NCBI RefSeq assembly: GCF_009711405.1
Contig: NZ_SMLW01000678.1
Span: forward strand, 34,564-71,942
Reading direction: 5' to 3'
DNA length: 37,379 nucleotides
From: Fulvivirga kasyanovii
Lineage (GTDB): Bacteria > Bacteroidota > Bacteroidia > Cytophagales > Cyclobacteriaceae
Shown here: one piece after another, positions 1 through 9,866 of the stretch
How the letters are laid out: every line of letters begins with the position of its first letter
Position numbering within the stretch: position 1 is the stretch's first letter
Translations under genes and position numbers: made by a program
Notes under the pieces: generated by a model
Database searches by the model: none
The model's input: the letters and a program-made list of their open reading frames with translations, nothing else
What the model was told of the DNA's origin: nothing

Positions 1-3000
1 AGCGGCGTTTATAAATATCTGGAGTTTAACGCTATTAACCTAAAAGAAAAAAATGGTATAGAAGGTTTATTACTGGACTGTCGAGACATATCTCAAAGAA
101 AATCAAATGAGGAACAACTACTTAAAAACCAGCGCATACTGAAGGGTATTGCCAGCGCCACCGAACAACTCCTAACCAATACTAACCTGGCTGAAGCCAT
201 ACAAAGTTCCTTAAATATTCTCGGGCAGGCTATTCAGGTAGATCGGTGTTATTTATTTGAAAACAATGCGCATAATACTTCTGGTGAGGGTTTTTCAATT
301 CGCTTTGAATGGGCAAGTAAAAATCTACCTCCGATAATTGAAAATCCTGAATTGCACCATATGTCCATGGAAAAGTTTGGGGATATTCTCTCTGTAATTT
401 CTCAAAACAAACCTTTCCAAGCAGTGGTTTCCGGCATTTCGTCTACCCCATACCTCCAAAGGATTTTAGAGAAACATAAAGTTCAATCCATTCTCATTAT
501 TCCTGTTTTTTATGAAAGTACCCTTTGGGGATTTGTTGGTTTTGATGATTGCACCACTGAACGTGAATGGACCTATGATGAGATGCTCTTGCTAGGAAGT
601 TTCAGCAATAACATTACAAGCGCCTTACACAAGGAGAACTACACACTGGAACTACATAACATGGCTCTCTTTGCTCTTGAAAAGCCCGATCCTGTATTCA
701 GAATTGACAGAAAAGGAGTGCTCTTACAAAGAAATAAGCCGGCAGAAGCCATTCAGCAGCCCTTTTTCCAAAATGAGCGAACCAATATGGAGACACTACT
801 TAAAATCATCGCTGATAGCATCGATGAGAACAATGTTATCGAGGAGTTTGAGCTTAAAAACAAAGCTAAAATCTATAGAGTAACCGCAAAACTCTCAGAG
901 AAGCAAAAGCATATCAACGTTTACTTCAATAATATAACCAAACAGAAGCAGGCCGAAATAAAGACAAAAAAATACAATGAACAACTTTCCCTGTTCAAAA
1001 ACCTTATCAACAACTCTTCCGATGCCGTACAGGTGACCTTTGAGGATGGCTCATTGTTTTATCTCAACGAGATTGCAAGTAAAAGACTGGGAATTCCATC
1101 TAATAAAATACGTGGCTATAACATCCGGGATCTGGAGAAATTATATACTCAAGAGCAAGATTGGCACCAATACATTAATGATCTAAAAAAGGTTGAATAT
1201 CTTACCCTGGAGGGTGAAAATGTAAACCAGGCAAATGGGCAGGTTATTCCTGTGGAGTTTACCATGAAACATATTAAAATAGGCAATACAGGTTATGTAA
1301 TTATTAATTCACGGGACATAACCGAAAGAAAGTCAAAAGAACATCATTTACGGTTACAGGAAGAAAAGTACAGAAATATAATATCGAATATGCACCTCGG
1401 CCTGCTTGAAGTGGACAAAAACGATATTATCCAGTTTTGCAATAAAAGCTTTGAGCAAATTTCCGGATATGAGTTTAGCGAAATCCAAGGCAAGAAAGCA
1501 TCCTCCATTTTTCTTGGCAGGGAGGGCATTGAATTTATTCAGGAAAAACATAGTCAGCGGATGTTTTCAATAACCGACAGCTATGAAATGCTGGTTAGAA
1601 ACAAGAGAGGGGAAGCCAGATGGTGGCTAGTAAGCGGTGCCGCCAATTATAATGATAATGGAGAGGTTATAGGCTCAATAGGTATTCATCTGGATATAAC
1701 CGAGCTAAAAACTACCAAAACAACATTGCAACAAGAGCGCCAGCGCCTTGACTATATTATTAGGGGTACAAATTTGGGCACTTGGGAATGGAATATACAA
1801 ACGGGTGAAACTATTTTCAACGAACGCTGGGCTGACATTATCGGGTACACACTAGAGGAAATCTCACCAGTTACCATAGAAACCTGGGCAAATTTTGCCC
1901 ATCCTGAGGATTTAAATAAAAGTAATGCAGCCCTGGAACGCCACTTTAACGGAGAATCTGAATTTTATCAGTTTGAATCCAGGATGAAGCACAAAGACGG
2001 ACATTGGATCTGGGTACTTGATCGCGGTAAGGTTATTTCCCGGACTTCAGATGGGAAGCCACTCTGGATGTATGGCACGCATCAGGAAATAACTGAAGTA
2101 AAAAAGTTGGAAAACCAACTCAAGGTGAATGCCAATAAATTTCAGAGTATCTATGATCTAAGCCCTGTTGGGATTGCCCTTAACGACTATAAAACGGGTG
2201 AATTTCTTGAAATAAATGAAGCACTGTACACGGCTACCGGATACACCAAGGAAGAGTTCCTTAATCTTTCGTTTTGGGATATAACTCCAAAGGAATATGA
2301 GAAGCATGAAGCTATTCAGTTGAAGAATCTGGAAAAAGCCGGCCGCTACGGGCCGTATGAAAAAGAATATATCCGAAAAGACGGATCTCGGTACGCTGTA
2401 CTGCTCAACGGAATTGCCTACCGCGACCAAAATGGACAAAAGTTGATATTATCAATCATTCAGAACATAGAAGACAGGAAGAAAAAGGAAGAACAGCTCA
2501 TCAGGCAACAACAGGCGTTAAAAGCTTTGAACGAAATCAATGCACTTTCAGAAACTGATGTCAAGGAACAGTTGCGCAAAGCCCTGAAATTAGGACTGGA
2601 TTTCTTGGAGCTTGATATGGCCATTATCAGCAGAATTGACAAGAAGGAAAATACCTACACAATATTGGTGCAGTATACTAGGCAGAACACCCTTACAGAC
2701 GACATGGTTTTTGAACTGGGTAAAACCTACTGTGACCTTACGCTCACTCAAATGTCTTTGGTAGCTATAAATGAAATGAAAAGTTCAAAATATAGCGGCC
2801 ATCCCTGCTATGGAGAGTTTAAACTGGAAACTTACATTGGCGTACCAATACAACTTAACAATGAAGTCTTTGGTACCATTAACTTTTCATCTCCTCAAAA
2901 GAATAACAGGCCTTTTGAAGAGAGCGAAAAAGAGTTTATTCAACTGCTATCAAGGTGGGTAAATTCCACACTGGAACGTAATGAGTTCATAAATAGCCTG

Positions 3001-4518
3001 GAACAAGCCAAATCGCAAGCAGAAACGGCGAGTAAGGCTAAAGAGGCATTTTTAACAAATATGAGCCACGAAATACGAACGCCACTTAATGGTATAATAG
3101 GTATGATCCGGGAACTTCATAAGGAAGAGTTAACAAAGCATCAGAAAGAATACATTACGAGAGCCAATAAAGCATCACACCATCTTCTTCAGATCATTAA
3201 CAACATCCTGGATCTTGCTAAGATAGAGTCAGGAGAGCTAAGCCTGGAAACTCGCCACTTTAGCCTGCAGAACCTGCTGGACGATGTATATTCTATTTTA
3301 AAATCCCAGGCTGATGAGAAAAATATAAATCTTCAGGTTTCAATTGATGACACTGTTTATAAAGCTCATATTGGCGATGAGGCCCGGCTAAGACAGATTC
3401 TGATCAACCTTGCCGGTAATTCTATCAAATTCACTGAAGAGGGTACTGTTTCTGTTAAATGCTTTGCAAATGGTAACGACTTGGTGACTGCCCAAACCTT
3501 GCATCTGATCATTGAAGATACAGGCATTGGGATGGATAAAGATTACATAGGTAAATTATTTCTGAAATTCCACCAGGAAGATCCATCTATCTCAAGAAGG
3601 TTTGGAGGCACAGGCTTGGGTATGGTCATTACCAAAGAGCTAATAGAACTCATGGGAGGACAGATCATCGTAACCAGCGAAAAAAGTAAGGGTACAATAG
3701 TTAACATAACTCTCCGGCTGCCGCTGGGGAATCCTGAAAAAATCAAGAAAGATGACTCTTTGTTTCACCAAATTTCCATCGATCAAATAAAAATACTTTT
3801 GGTAGAAGATAATGAAATGAACCGGCTCGTGGTCTCACATGCCCTTGACTCGTTTGATATCGAAATTACCGAAGCTGAAAACGGATTACAGGCTATAGAA
3901 CTGATTAAAAAACAGAACTTTGATCTGATCTTGATGGACATTCAGATGCCTGTAATGGATGGTATAGAGGCTACCAGAATAATTCGCAATGAATTAAAAA
4001 TTACAGCACCAATCATTGCCCTTTCCGCAAATGCTTTTAAATCAGAAATAGATGCCTGTAAAGCCATCGGGATGGATGATTATATTACCAAACCTTTCGA
4101 AGAAAAAGACTTTCTACAGACTATCGCAAAGTTTAGCAAGGTCAAAGCAAACGGTAGAACATCTGAATCAAAAGAAGCCCAGACTTTATATGATCTTTCC
4201 AAACTGAAGAAAATGAGTCGAGGTAAAGACGGGTTCGTTAGCAAAATGATCTCTATTTTTATCGACCTTGTTCCTCCAACCATTAATGGCATCCTGGAAG
4301 CCCACCAGAAGCAGGATCTGATCACCATACAGAAAATTGCCCACAGAATGAAGCCGAGTATTGATAACATGGGCATTTACGCTATCAAAGAAGAAATAAG
4401 AACACTTGAAAATATAACGAGTGAAACCATTACTACCCGTCAACTGAAGCAGCTCATTTCAAAAGTGACTAATACACTCAAAAACGCTGCCTCTCAAATG
4501 AAACAAGAGGTGCAATAA
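1..4518 (+). CDS. Hybrid sensor histidine kinase, 5'-truncated by window edge
   Basis: The frame is open from base 1, so at least 1505 residues of the gene lie here and the true start is upstream. Residues below are numbered from base 1. I read the end of a PAS/PAC segment (1-38), a GAF domain (about 42-215), five PAS modules (about 217-320, 333-450, 458-570, 583-705, 713-830) and a second GAF (about 840-995). The HisKA domain has SHEIRTPLNG with phospho-acceptor His1023. The ATPase N-box (NLAGNSIKF) and G-box (EDTGIGMD) are intact. A receiver follows with LMDIQMPVMDG (Asp1313), then an HPt domain with KIAHRMKPS (His1448). No membrane span is visible in this part, so it may be cytoplasmic or anchored upstream. 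Such kinases pass phosphate His-Asp-His to a separate receiver. The receiver-only protein at 9430 is a possible but unproven partner. Family assignment is very secure; the ligand is unknown. Confidence 0.95.
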   Translation, partial: SGVYKYLEFNAINLKEKNGIEGLLLDCRDISQRKSNEEQLLKNQRILKGIASATEQLLTNTNLAEAIQSSLNILGQAIQVDRCYLFENNAHNTSGEGFSIRFEWASKNLPPIIENPELHHMSMEKFGDILSVISQNKPFQAVVSGISSTPYLQRILEKHKVQSILIIPVFYESTLWGFVGFDDCTTEREWTYDEMLLLGSFSNNITSALHKENYTLELHNMALFALEKPDPVFRIDRKGVLLQRNKPAEAIQQPFFQNERTNMETLLKIIADSIDENNVIEEFELKNKAKIYRVTAKLSEKQKHINVYFNNITKQKQAEIKTKKYNEQLSLFKNLINNSSDAVQVTFEDGSLFYLNEIASKRLGIPSNKIRGYNIRDLEKLYTQEQDWHQYINDLKKVEYLTLEGENVNQANGQVIPVEFTMKHIKIGNTGYVIINSRDITERKSKEHHLRLQEEKYRNIISNMHLGLLEVDKNDIIQFCNKSFEQISGYEFSEIQGKKASSIFLGREGIEFIQEKHSQRMFSITDSYEMLVRNKRGEARWWLVSGAANYNDNGEVIGSIGIHLDITELKTTKTTLQQERQRLDYIIRGTNLGTWEWNIQTGETIFNERWADIIGYTLEEISPVTIETWANFAHPEDLNKSNAALERHFNGESEFYQFESRMKHKDGHWIWVLDRGKVISRTSDGKPLWMYGTHQEITEVKKLENQLKVNANKFQSIYDLSPVGIALNDYKTGEFLEINEALYTATGYTKEEFLNLSFWDITPKEYEKHEAIQLKNLEKAGRYGPYEKEYIRKDGSRYAVLLNGIAYRDQNGQKLILSIIQNIEDRKKKEEQLIRQQQALKALNEINALSETDVKEQLRKALKLGLDFLELDMAIISRIDKKENTYTILVQYTRQNTLTDDMVFELGKTYCDLTLTQMSLVAINEMKSSKYSGHPCYGEFKLETYIGVPIQLNNEVFGTINFSSPQKNNRPFEESEKEFIQLLSRWVNSTLERNEFINSLEQAKSQAETASKAKEAFLTNMSHEIRTPLNGIIGMIRELHKEELTKHQKEYITRANKASHHLLQIINNILDLAKIESGELSLETRHFSLQNLLDDVYSILKSQADEKNINLQVSIDDTVYKAHIGDEARLRQILINLAGNSIKFTEEGTVSVKCFANGNDLVTAQTLHLIIEDTGIGMDKDYIGKLFLKFHQEDPSISRRFGGTGLGMVITKELIELMGGQIIVTSEKSKGTIVNITLRLPLGNPEKIKKDDSLFHQISIDQIKILLVEDNEMNRLVVSHALDSFDIEITEAENGLQAIELIKKQNFDLILMDIQMPVMDGIEATRIIRNELKITAPIIALSANAFKSEIDACKAIGMDDYITKPFEEKDFLQTIAKFSKVKANGRTSESKEAQTLYDLSKLKKMSRGKDGFVSKMISIFIDLVPPTINGILEAHQKQDLITIQKIAHRMKPSIDNMGIYAIKEEIRTLENITSETITTRQLKQLISKVTNTLKNAASQMKQEVQ

Positions 4519-4653
4519 TTCCAAAAAATGGAAAATCATTGGGTGAGCCGGAAAACCTTTGTCGGGGATACATACTTAACATACTGAAAACTAAAGCACT
4601 ACATCATCAGGCATATTGTTTGGTATTAGCAACTCCAAAATAAATGGTACGCT

Positions 4654-7600
4654 ATGAAAAACATAATTCTCTCATGTCTGCTTCTGATTATTGTTGTTGA
4701 CGTATGGGCCGGTGGCGAGCCCTCAACTTACTTTAATATTTTTGTGCCTCCTAACAACGACCCGGTTCAGCGCAACGTGGCACTCATTGTTACAGCCATT
4801 AGCGACAGTACCTATTTTACCATTTCTGACGACAACATGGATGGTGACAGCGATGATAATATTACCGGCTGGCTCATGGCGGGGCAGTCATACATCCTCT
4901 ACATTAAGGATAATGGCGTAAATGATGATGCCCTGTACGCATCAGGGGGTGAATTGAAAAGTGACGGAGACTACTATACCATTACCGGTAGCGAATTGGT
5001 ATATGCCTCCATGTCGACTGACAGTGACTGGCAGCATGATTTTGTACCCTCTATAAACAAAAAGTCAGTAGGTGAAAAATTTATTGTTTATGCACCAAAA
5101 AATTCCAATTCACCCAGAGACCTCAATGTGTTCGCCTATCATGACAATACCACTATAACTATTTCTAAAATATCACAATCAGCTACCACCACTACAGGTT
5201 ATACAGATGTGAATATCCATGAAAGGACTATTGTTACTCAGCGCACCTTAAATAGAGGTGAAGATATCATCCATTACTTTCAGGATGGGAGGGACATTAT
5301 GATCACGGGTGAAACCTACATAATTGAAGCGAACAGCTCTATAAGTGTGCAATACGGCGCGCTATGGAACAATGCCAGAGACGGCGGTGCTTATGTACCC
5401 TCTTACAATGGCAGTGCTGCCGGAGAGTTATTCTACTTTGCAGTACCCTACCAATCACAAGGAGAGCAAGAAATTAGAATAGTATCCTGGGATGCCAACA
5501 ATGACGTTTCGCTGGAACGTTATGACAATGGCTCGTGGGTGAATATGAATAGCTGGAACCTTAGCAGTCTTGCACCGGTAGACTGGGTTGGCAAACAAAA
5601 CAGTAATGCAACCTACAACACGGTCTTTCGGGTCACCTGCTCAGCCGGAAAGCGTGTTTCTGTATTTGAAGCCAATTGGATGGAAACAGGTTATACCAGT
5701 ACTTCTGATATGGCAACTATGGTATCTTCGGGCAATGGCACCACATCCGGCACTACATTCCTCACCTACATGCTGCCTCCCGGCAATGAAAGTAATGTCA
5801 TTAACCCGTTTACAGGGGAAACTTTTAGTGACAGCTATACACATTTCTATCTGTTTGCAGGAAGTAAAAACAGCACCGTAACGATTAAAGATGCGAAAAC
5901 CAATGGAGAAGTAATAAACAGAACATATAATATAGATGCAAACCGGTATGCTGATGCATTTTTTAGTATTGCCGAATGGCAGAGCATATACAATGGAGAC
6001 GGGTCTTCCAGCGGCCCGGAGCGACCTTACGTTTTAATTGAAGCATCAACAAATATTGCGGTACTCTCTACCAACTTCAACGACAACTGGATGACCTATT
6101 TCGGATCATCTCTGCCTCATGGTTTCAATCAAATCGGGAGCATATCGAGTTCTAGTGCCGCTCCTGGCGATACCATTACGCTTGCTTCCCAACTACAGGT
6201 AAGCTCATCAACTATAGAGAATCCTGACGTAGAAATTCGAGTAAGTTCAGGAACCATCCCCTTGGAAAGTATAATCACAAACACCTCAAACAATGAAACC
6301 TATGAAGGAAGTATCTCCTATGAAGAAAATGGATCACGGGTTACTTTTGATAGCATACCGAATGTTACCTCACAGGATGCATATCAGGTAGAAACAACTC
6401 TTATCATATCAGCCGGCTACAATGATGGAGCTCCTATAGCTAATGAAACCGTAATTACGGTCGAAACAATAGTTACAGGAGAAATAGATGGTCAGCTTCA
6501 GCAATCCATACTGTCCCAGGGTATTGAGAACAATTCAGAAGATGCCTCTAACCTCTTCTTTAGTTCCTGCGGTTCAGAAGCAGTGGAGGCTGCATTCACC
6601 AATAGCTGGAACGGAGCCTGGGTAGATTATAATAATGACGGGTGGGAAGACTTAATGGCAACAGACAAAGATGAAGATGTCGCCAATTATATATTCCGCA
6701 ATGATGGCAGCAGCTTTACTTCAATCAGCAACACCATTACAACTGATAAAGCAAAGAGTGCAGCATCTATATGGGCAGACATCAATAATGATGGTTTGGC
6801 GGATGTGTTGGTCATAAATGCCACACAAAAGAAAAGCATGCTCTATCTCAACACGGGTACAGGTTTTGCCGAATTGGCAAACTCCGGATTAGATGTTCAC
6901 CCAACACATTCGCATGGCGCTGCATTTGCAGATTTTAATAACGACGGATTTGTGGATCTTTTGGTCACCAACCTGTTTGAAACAAAGTTTCACCAACTCT
7001 ACCGGAACAATGGAGACGAAACCTTTACTCCAATCACGAATACATCACTGACTGCTGTTACCGGAAGGGCCATGGCTCCTATACTAGCGGATTATAATAA
7101 TGACGGACTAACAGATGTATTCATCCCTAACGGTAATGACCAACCCAATGCTTTATTTAAAAATCTGGGAGCATTTCAGTTTGAACAGATTACTTCTGGG
7201 AGCATAGTTAATGATAACAGCAACTCGGTTGGAGCCGCATGGGGAGATTATGATAACGATGGATATCAGGACCTGTTTGTGGCCAACGCTTCCGATCAGC
7301 ACAATGCACTTTACCATAACAATGGCGATGGTACCTTTACCAAAGTAACTCATTCCGTTGTGGTTACTGACAAAGGGCATAGCCATGGGTCCGCATGGGT
7401 GGATGTAGATAATGATGCCGATCTCGACCTGTTTGTTACTAATGACCAGGGAGCTAACTTCCTCTACATCAATGATGGAAAAGGTTCATTTACACGTAAG
7501 TTGGATGAAATAATAGCATCCAACACCGGTAATGCATACGGCACGGCTTGGGCAGATCAGAACAAGGATGGCTTTCAGGATGCTATTATCTTTACGCATG

Positions 7601-9258
7601 GCGGGGATAAAAACAGATTATTTTGTAATAACGGAAATGGCAACAACTGGATAAATATTAAGCTCATAGGTACATACAGCAATCGTTCAGCACTTGGAGC
7701 ACGGGTGGAGGTGAAAGCCAATGATCAATGGCAAACGCGCCAGGTACTACCGGTATCCGGGTTTGGCAGCCAGCATAGTATGAGAGCCCACTTTGGTATA
7801 GGTACGGCCGGCTCTGTTGACAGCCTCATCGTGTACTGGCCTTCTGGACACCGGCAAACACTTACTGCTGAACTGGCAGTGAACACGTTTATCACCATAA
7901 TGGAGGAAGAGGCTAATATACTATACGGCATTACCTTTAATGACGAAAATGGCAATGGTCAAAGGGACCCTGGCGAAAAGGGAATTGGAAACATACCGAT
8001 TTCAGTCTCACCCCTGGGTACAACTTCTTCCTCCGACCATGACGGCATATTTAGCTTTAACCTGCCGCAAGACGCTTATATTATATCTGCCATGAACGTT
8101 AACTACTGGAATGCACCCACATCAGTCATAGCTTCTTTTGATGGAGCTACAGACAGTCTGTTTGTAGAGATCCCGCTTGAAGCACAGGCAGCAGGATTTG
8201 ACCTGTCGGTAAACCTGGTTACTACAGCATGGAGAAGAGGCTTCCCTAATAGCACTTCTGCCCAGATTGTTAATAAAGGGACTTCTACGGCATATGCTCC
8301 TATCCTCTCAATTGGCTACCCGCAGGAAGTATCAGTACTTTCATCTGATCAGCCATATTTAAGCAATGACACCCTGTATACCTGGAGCCTGTCAGACATT
8401 GCACCTGGAGAGGTACTCCATGTAGCCATTGAGGACAGCGTTACTTTAAATGCCTATACCGGTCAGTTCCTGACTCTGTCCGGTAATATAGATGCCGACG
8501 GAGAAGATCTCAATGTTACCGACAATAGTTATAGCGAAGCGATTGAGGTTGTAGGCGCTATTGACCCAAACGATATCCTCGTAACACCAAGGGGCGAGGG
8601 TGACCAACATTATGTTGCCGGAGATGAGTCTTTGACCTACACCGTACGCTTTCAGAATGTAGGTACCTACCACGCCACTTATGTAATTATTGAAAATCAG
8701 CTTTCAGCGCTTCTGGATATCCAATCCTTTGAAGTAGTTTCATCCAGCCATGCATACAGCTATGAGTTAAGCCGGGACGGCAGGCTACTTGTTAAGTTCC
8801 ATCATATCAACCTGCCTTATGCGGAGTTCAGTGAGCAGGAAAGCCAAGGGTATTTCAGGTACCGTATCAAGCCTGCAGGCAATCTAATGGGAGGAGAACG
8901 CATTGCGAATAGCGCCGAAATAAGTTTCGACTTTGAGGCACCGATAATAACCAATGAGGTCTACAATACAGTAAAGTATAAAGGTTCCCGCGGCATAAAG
9001 GAACTTACCGTATACCCTAATCCTGCCACTGATCGTGTAGAAATAACCGTGGACAGAAGGTATTATGAATTCGATGCTACACCGGCAATAAACTCATATG
9101 ATATCAAAGATCCTGCGGGAAGAGTCGTAAGGTCGGAGACGCACCTTAATAATTACAAAGTTACTATTTCCCTTAAGAATATCCCGCCGGGCATGTACTT
9201 GATACAAGCTCTTGACCATATGAATCACACCTATGTGGCCAGGTTGATCATTAGGTAA
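4654..9258 (+). CDS. Secreted T9SS cargo: IgGFc-binding-like, FG-GAP/UnbV, SdrD-B, DUF7619-like, sorting domain
   Basis: A 1534-residue protein with an N-terminal signal peptide (hydrophobic IILSCLLLIIVVDVWA). Residues about 25-490 resemble the IgGFc-binding N-terminal family found in Bacteroidota surface proteins. Seven FG-GAP/VCBS repeats of the form WxDxNNDGxxDL follow (about 650-975; for example ADFNNDGFVDLLV and GDYDNDGYQDLFV), consistent with a calcium-binding beta-propeller. About 995-1072 matches ASPIC/UnbV (LGARVEV...FGIGTAG...WPSG). A SdrD-B-like segment has NDENGNGQRDPGEKG (about 1093). About 1300-1440 resembles DUF7619 (AIDPNDILVTP...NSAEISFDF). The end carries a type A T9SS sorting domain, with ELTVYPNPATDRVEI and the terminal ARLIIR. 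It is probably exported by T9SS and displayed on or released from the surface. Adhesion is inferred from the domains only. It stands alone, 135 bp after the kinase, and a strong hairpin follows. Confidence 0.9.
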   Translation: MKNIILSCLLLIIVVDVWAGGEPSTYFNIFVPPNNDPVQRNVALIVTAISDSTYFTISDDNMDGDSDDNITGWLMAGQSYILYIKDNGVNDDALYASGGELKSDGDYYTITGSELVYASMSTDSDWQHDFVPSINKKSVGEKFIVYAPKNSNSPRDLNVFAYHDNTTITISKISQSATTTTGYTDVNIHERTIVTQRTLNRGEDIIHYFQDGRDIMITGETYIIEANSSISVQYGALWNNARDGGAYVPSYNGSAAGELFYFAVPYQSQGEQEIRIVSWDANNDVSLERYDNGSWVNMNSWNLSSLAPVDWVGKQNSNATYNTVFRVTCSAGKRVSVFEANWMETGYTSTSDMATMVSSGNGTTSGTTFLTYMLPPGNESNVINPFTGETFSDSYTHFYLFAGSKNSTVTIKDAKTNGEVINRTYNIDANRYADAFFSIAEWQSIYNGDGSSSGPERPYVLIEASTNIAVLSTNFNDNWMTYFGSSLPHGFNQIGSISSSSAAPGDTITLASQLQVSSSTIENPDVEIRVSSGTIPLESIITNTSNNETYEGSISYEENGSRVTFDSIPNVTSQDAYQVETTLIISAGYNDGAPIANETVITVETIVTGEIDGQLQQSILSQGIENNSEDASNLFFSSCGSEAVEAAFTNSWNGAWVDYNNDGWEDLMATDKDEDVANYIFRNDGSSFTSISNTITTDKAKSAASIWADINNDGLADVLVINATQKKSMLYLNTGTGFAELANSGLDVHPTHSHGAAFADFNNDGFVDLLVTNLFETKFHQLYRNNGDETFTPITNTSLTAVTGRAMAPILADYNNDGLTDVFIPNGNDQPNALFKNLGAFQFEQITSGSIVNDNSNSVGAAWGDYDNDGYQDLFVANASDQHNALYHNNGDGTFTKVTHSVVVTDKGHSHGSAWVDVDNDADLDLFVTNDQGANFLYINDGKGSFTRKLDEIIASNTGNAYGTAWADQNKDGFQDAIIFTHGGDKNRLFCNNGNGNNWINIKLIGTYSNRSALGARVEVKANDQWQTRQVLPVSGFGSQHSMRAHFGIGTAGSVDSLIVYWPSGHRQTLTAELAVNTFITIMEEEANILYGITFNDENGNGQRDPGEKGIGNIPISVSPLGTTSSSDHDGIFSFNLPQDAYIISAMNVNYWNAPTSVIASFDGATDSLFVEIPLEAQAAGFDLSVNLVTTAWRRGFPNSTSAQIVNKGTSTAYAPILSIGYPQEVSVLSSDQPYLSNDTLYTWSLSDIAPGEVLHVAIEDSVTLNAYTGQFLTLSGNIDADGEDLNVTDNSYSEAIEVVGAIDPNDILVTPRGEGDQHYVAGDESLTYTVRFQNVGTYHATYVIIENQLSALLDIQSFEVVSSSHAYSYELSRDGRLLVKFHHINLPYAEFSEQESQGYFRYRIKPAGNLMGGERIANSAEISFDFEAPIITNEVYNTVKYKGSRGIKELTVYPNPATDRVEITVDRRYYEFDATPAINSYDIKDPAGRVVRSETHLNNYKVTISLKNIPPGMYLIQALDHMNHTYVARLIIR

Positions 9259-9277
9259 TATCAGCATTTAACCCTTT

Positions 9278-9316
9278 AATACAGCCGGTTTCCAAATAAT
9301 GGAAACCGGCTGTATT
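9278..9316 (+). terminator. Perfect 17-bp hairpin after the T9SS cargo gene
   Basis: AATACAGCCGGTTTCCA (9278-9294), loop AATAA, then TGGAAACCGGCTGTATT (9300-9316) pair without a mismatch. It begins 20 nt after the stop of the secreted protein and is followed by a T-rich stretch. This fits a rho-independent terminator separating the surface-protein gene from the polysaccharide operon. Confidence 0.8.
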
Positions 9317-9429
9317 TATTGGAACCTATTAATATCTTCAAACAAATAAACTATTGGTTATCAATGAGTTAAATTTTTGGAATCGTTTTGGCCTATTCAT
9401 CAGTAAGTTTTAGCATCAATTTTTTTATC

Positions 9430-9864
9430 ATGAAAAAGTCAACACAATTCAAACTTTTCGTCGTAGACGATGATCCTTTTTACATCAATCTGTTTGCCTT
9501 TCAATTAAGCAAGCTGGGTTATGAAAATGTAACCACCTTTAGCAGCGGAGTTGCATGTCTGGAAAACCTGGATCAAAAGCCTGATGTGGTTTTTCTAGAT
9601 CACAATATGGACACTTACAGCGGCTATGAAGTGCTCAAGAAAATAAAAAGGTACGACCCGAACATTTATGTAGTGATGATCTCAGCCCAGGAAGAGATTA
9701 AAACTGCTGTAGATGCCCTGAAACATGGAGCCTTTGACTACATCCAGAAAGGGGACAATGAGACCAAAAGGATCAAGTCTGTCCTGATCAAAATCCATGA
9801 GGTTAAAGAGCTACTGGAACATACCAGGCCCACTATATTCAAAAAGCTTTTTCAGTTTCTATAA
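9430..9864 (+). CDS. Receiver-only response regulator
   Basis: This 144-residue protein is essentially one receiver domain. The acidic cluster FVVDDDPF contains Asp13-Asp15, the phospho-acceptor is Asp57 in VVFLDHNMDTYSGYE, the switch position is in VVMISAQE, and the conserved lysine is in FDYIQKG. The frame is open to 9388, but the start at 9430 (MKKSTQFKLF) fits the family; the upstream 14 codons look non-coding. There is no DNA-binding or enzymatic output domain, only about 20 residues after the receiver, so it probably acts by protein contact or as a phosphorelay intermediate. It is the first gene of the polysaccharide operon, and its stop lies 2 nt before the export lipoprotein start. 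A role in setting polysaccharide export in response to a kinase is inference. Confidence 0.9.
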   Translation: MKKSTQFKLFVVDDDPFYINLFAFQLSKLGYENVTTFSSGVACLENLDQKPDVVFLDHNMDTYSGYEVLKKIKRYDPNIYVVMISAQEEIKTAVDALKHGAFDYIQKGDNETKRIKSVLIKIHEVKELLEHTRPTIFKKLFQFL

Positions 9865-9866
9865 TC

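Noticed and set aside
352-4518. Start of the histidine kinase at 352
   Set aside because: Codon 352 is a TTG inside a GAF domain. The frame is open and protein-like from base 1, so the gene starts upstream of the window.
9354-9380. Bacteroidota promoter before the receiver gene (TTG then TAAATTTTTG)
   Set aside because: The spacing is about 13 nt instead of about 19, and the -7 element does not match TAnnTTTG exactly.
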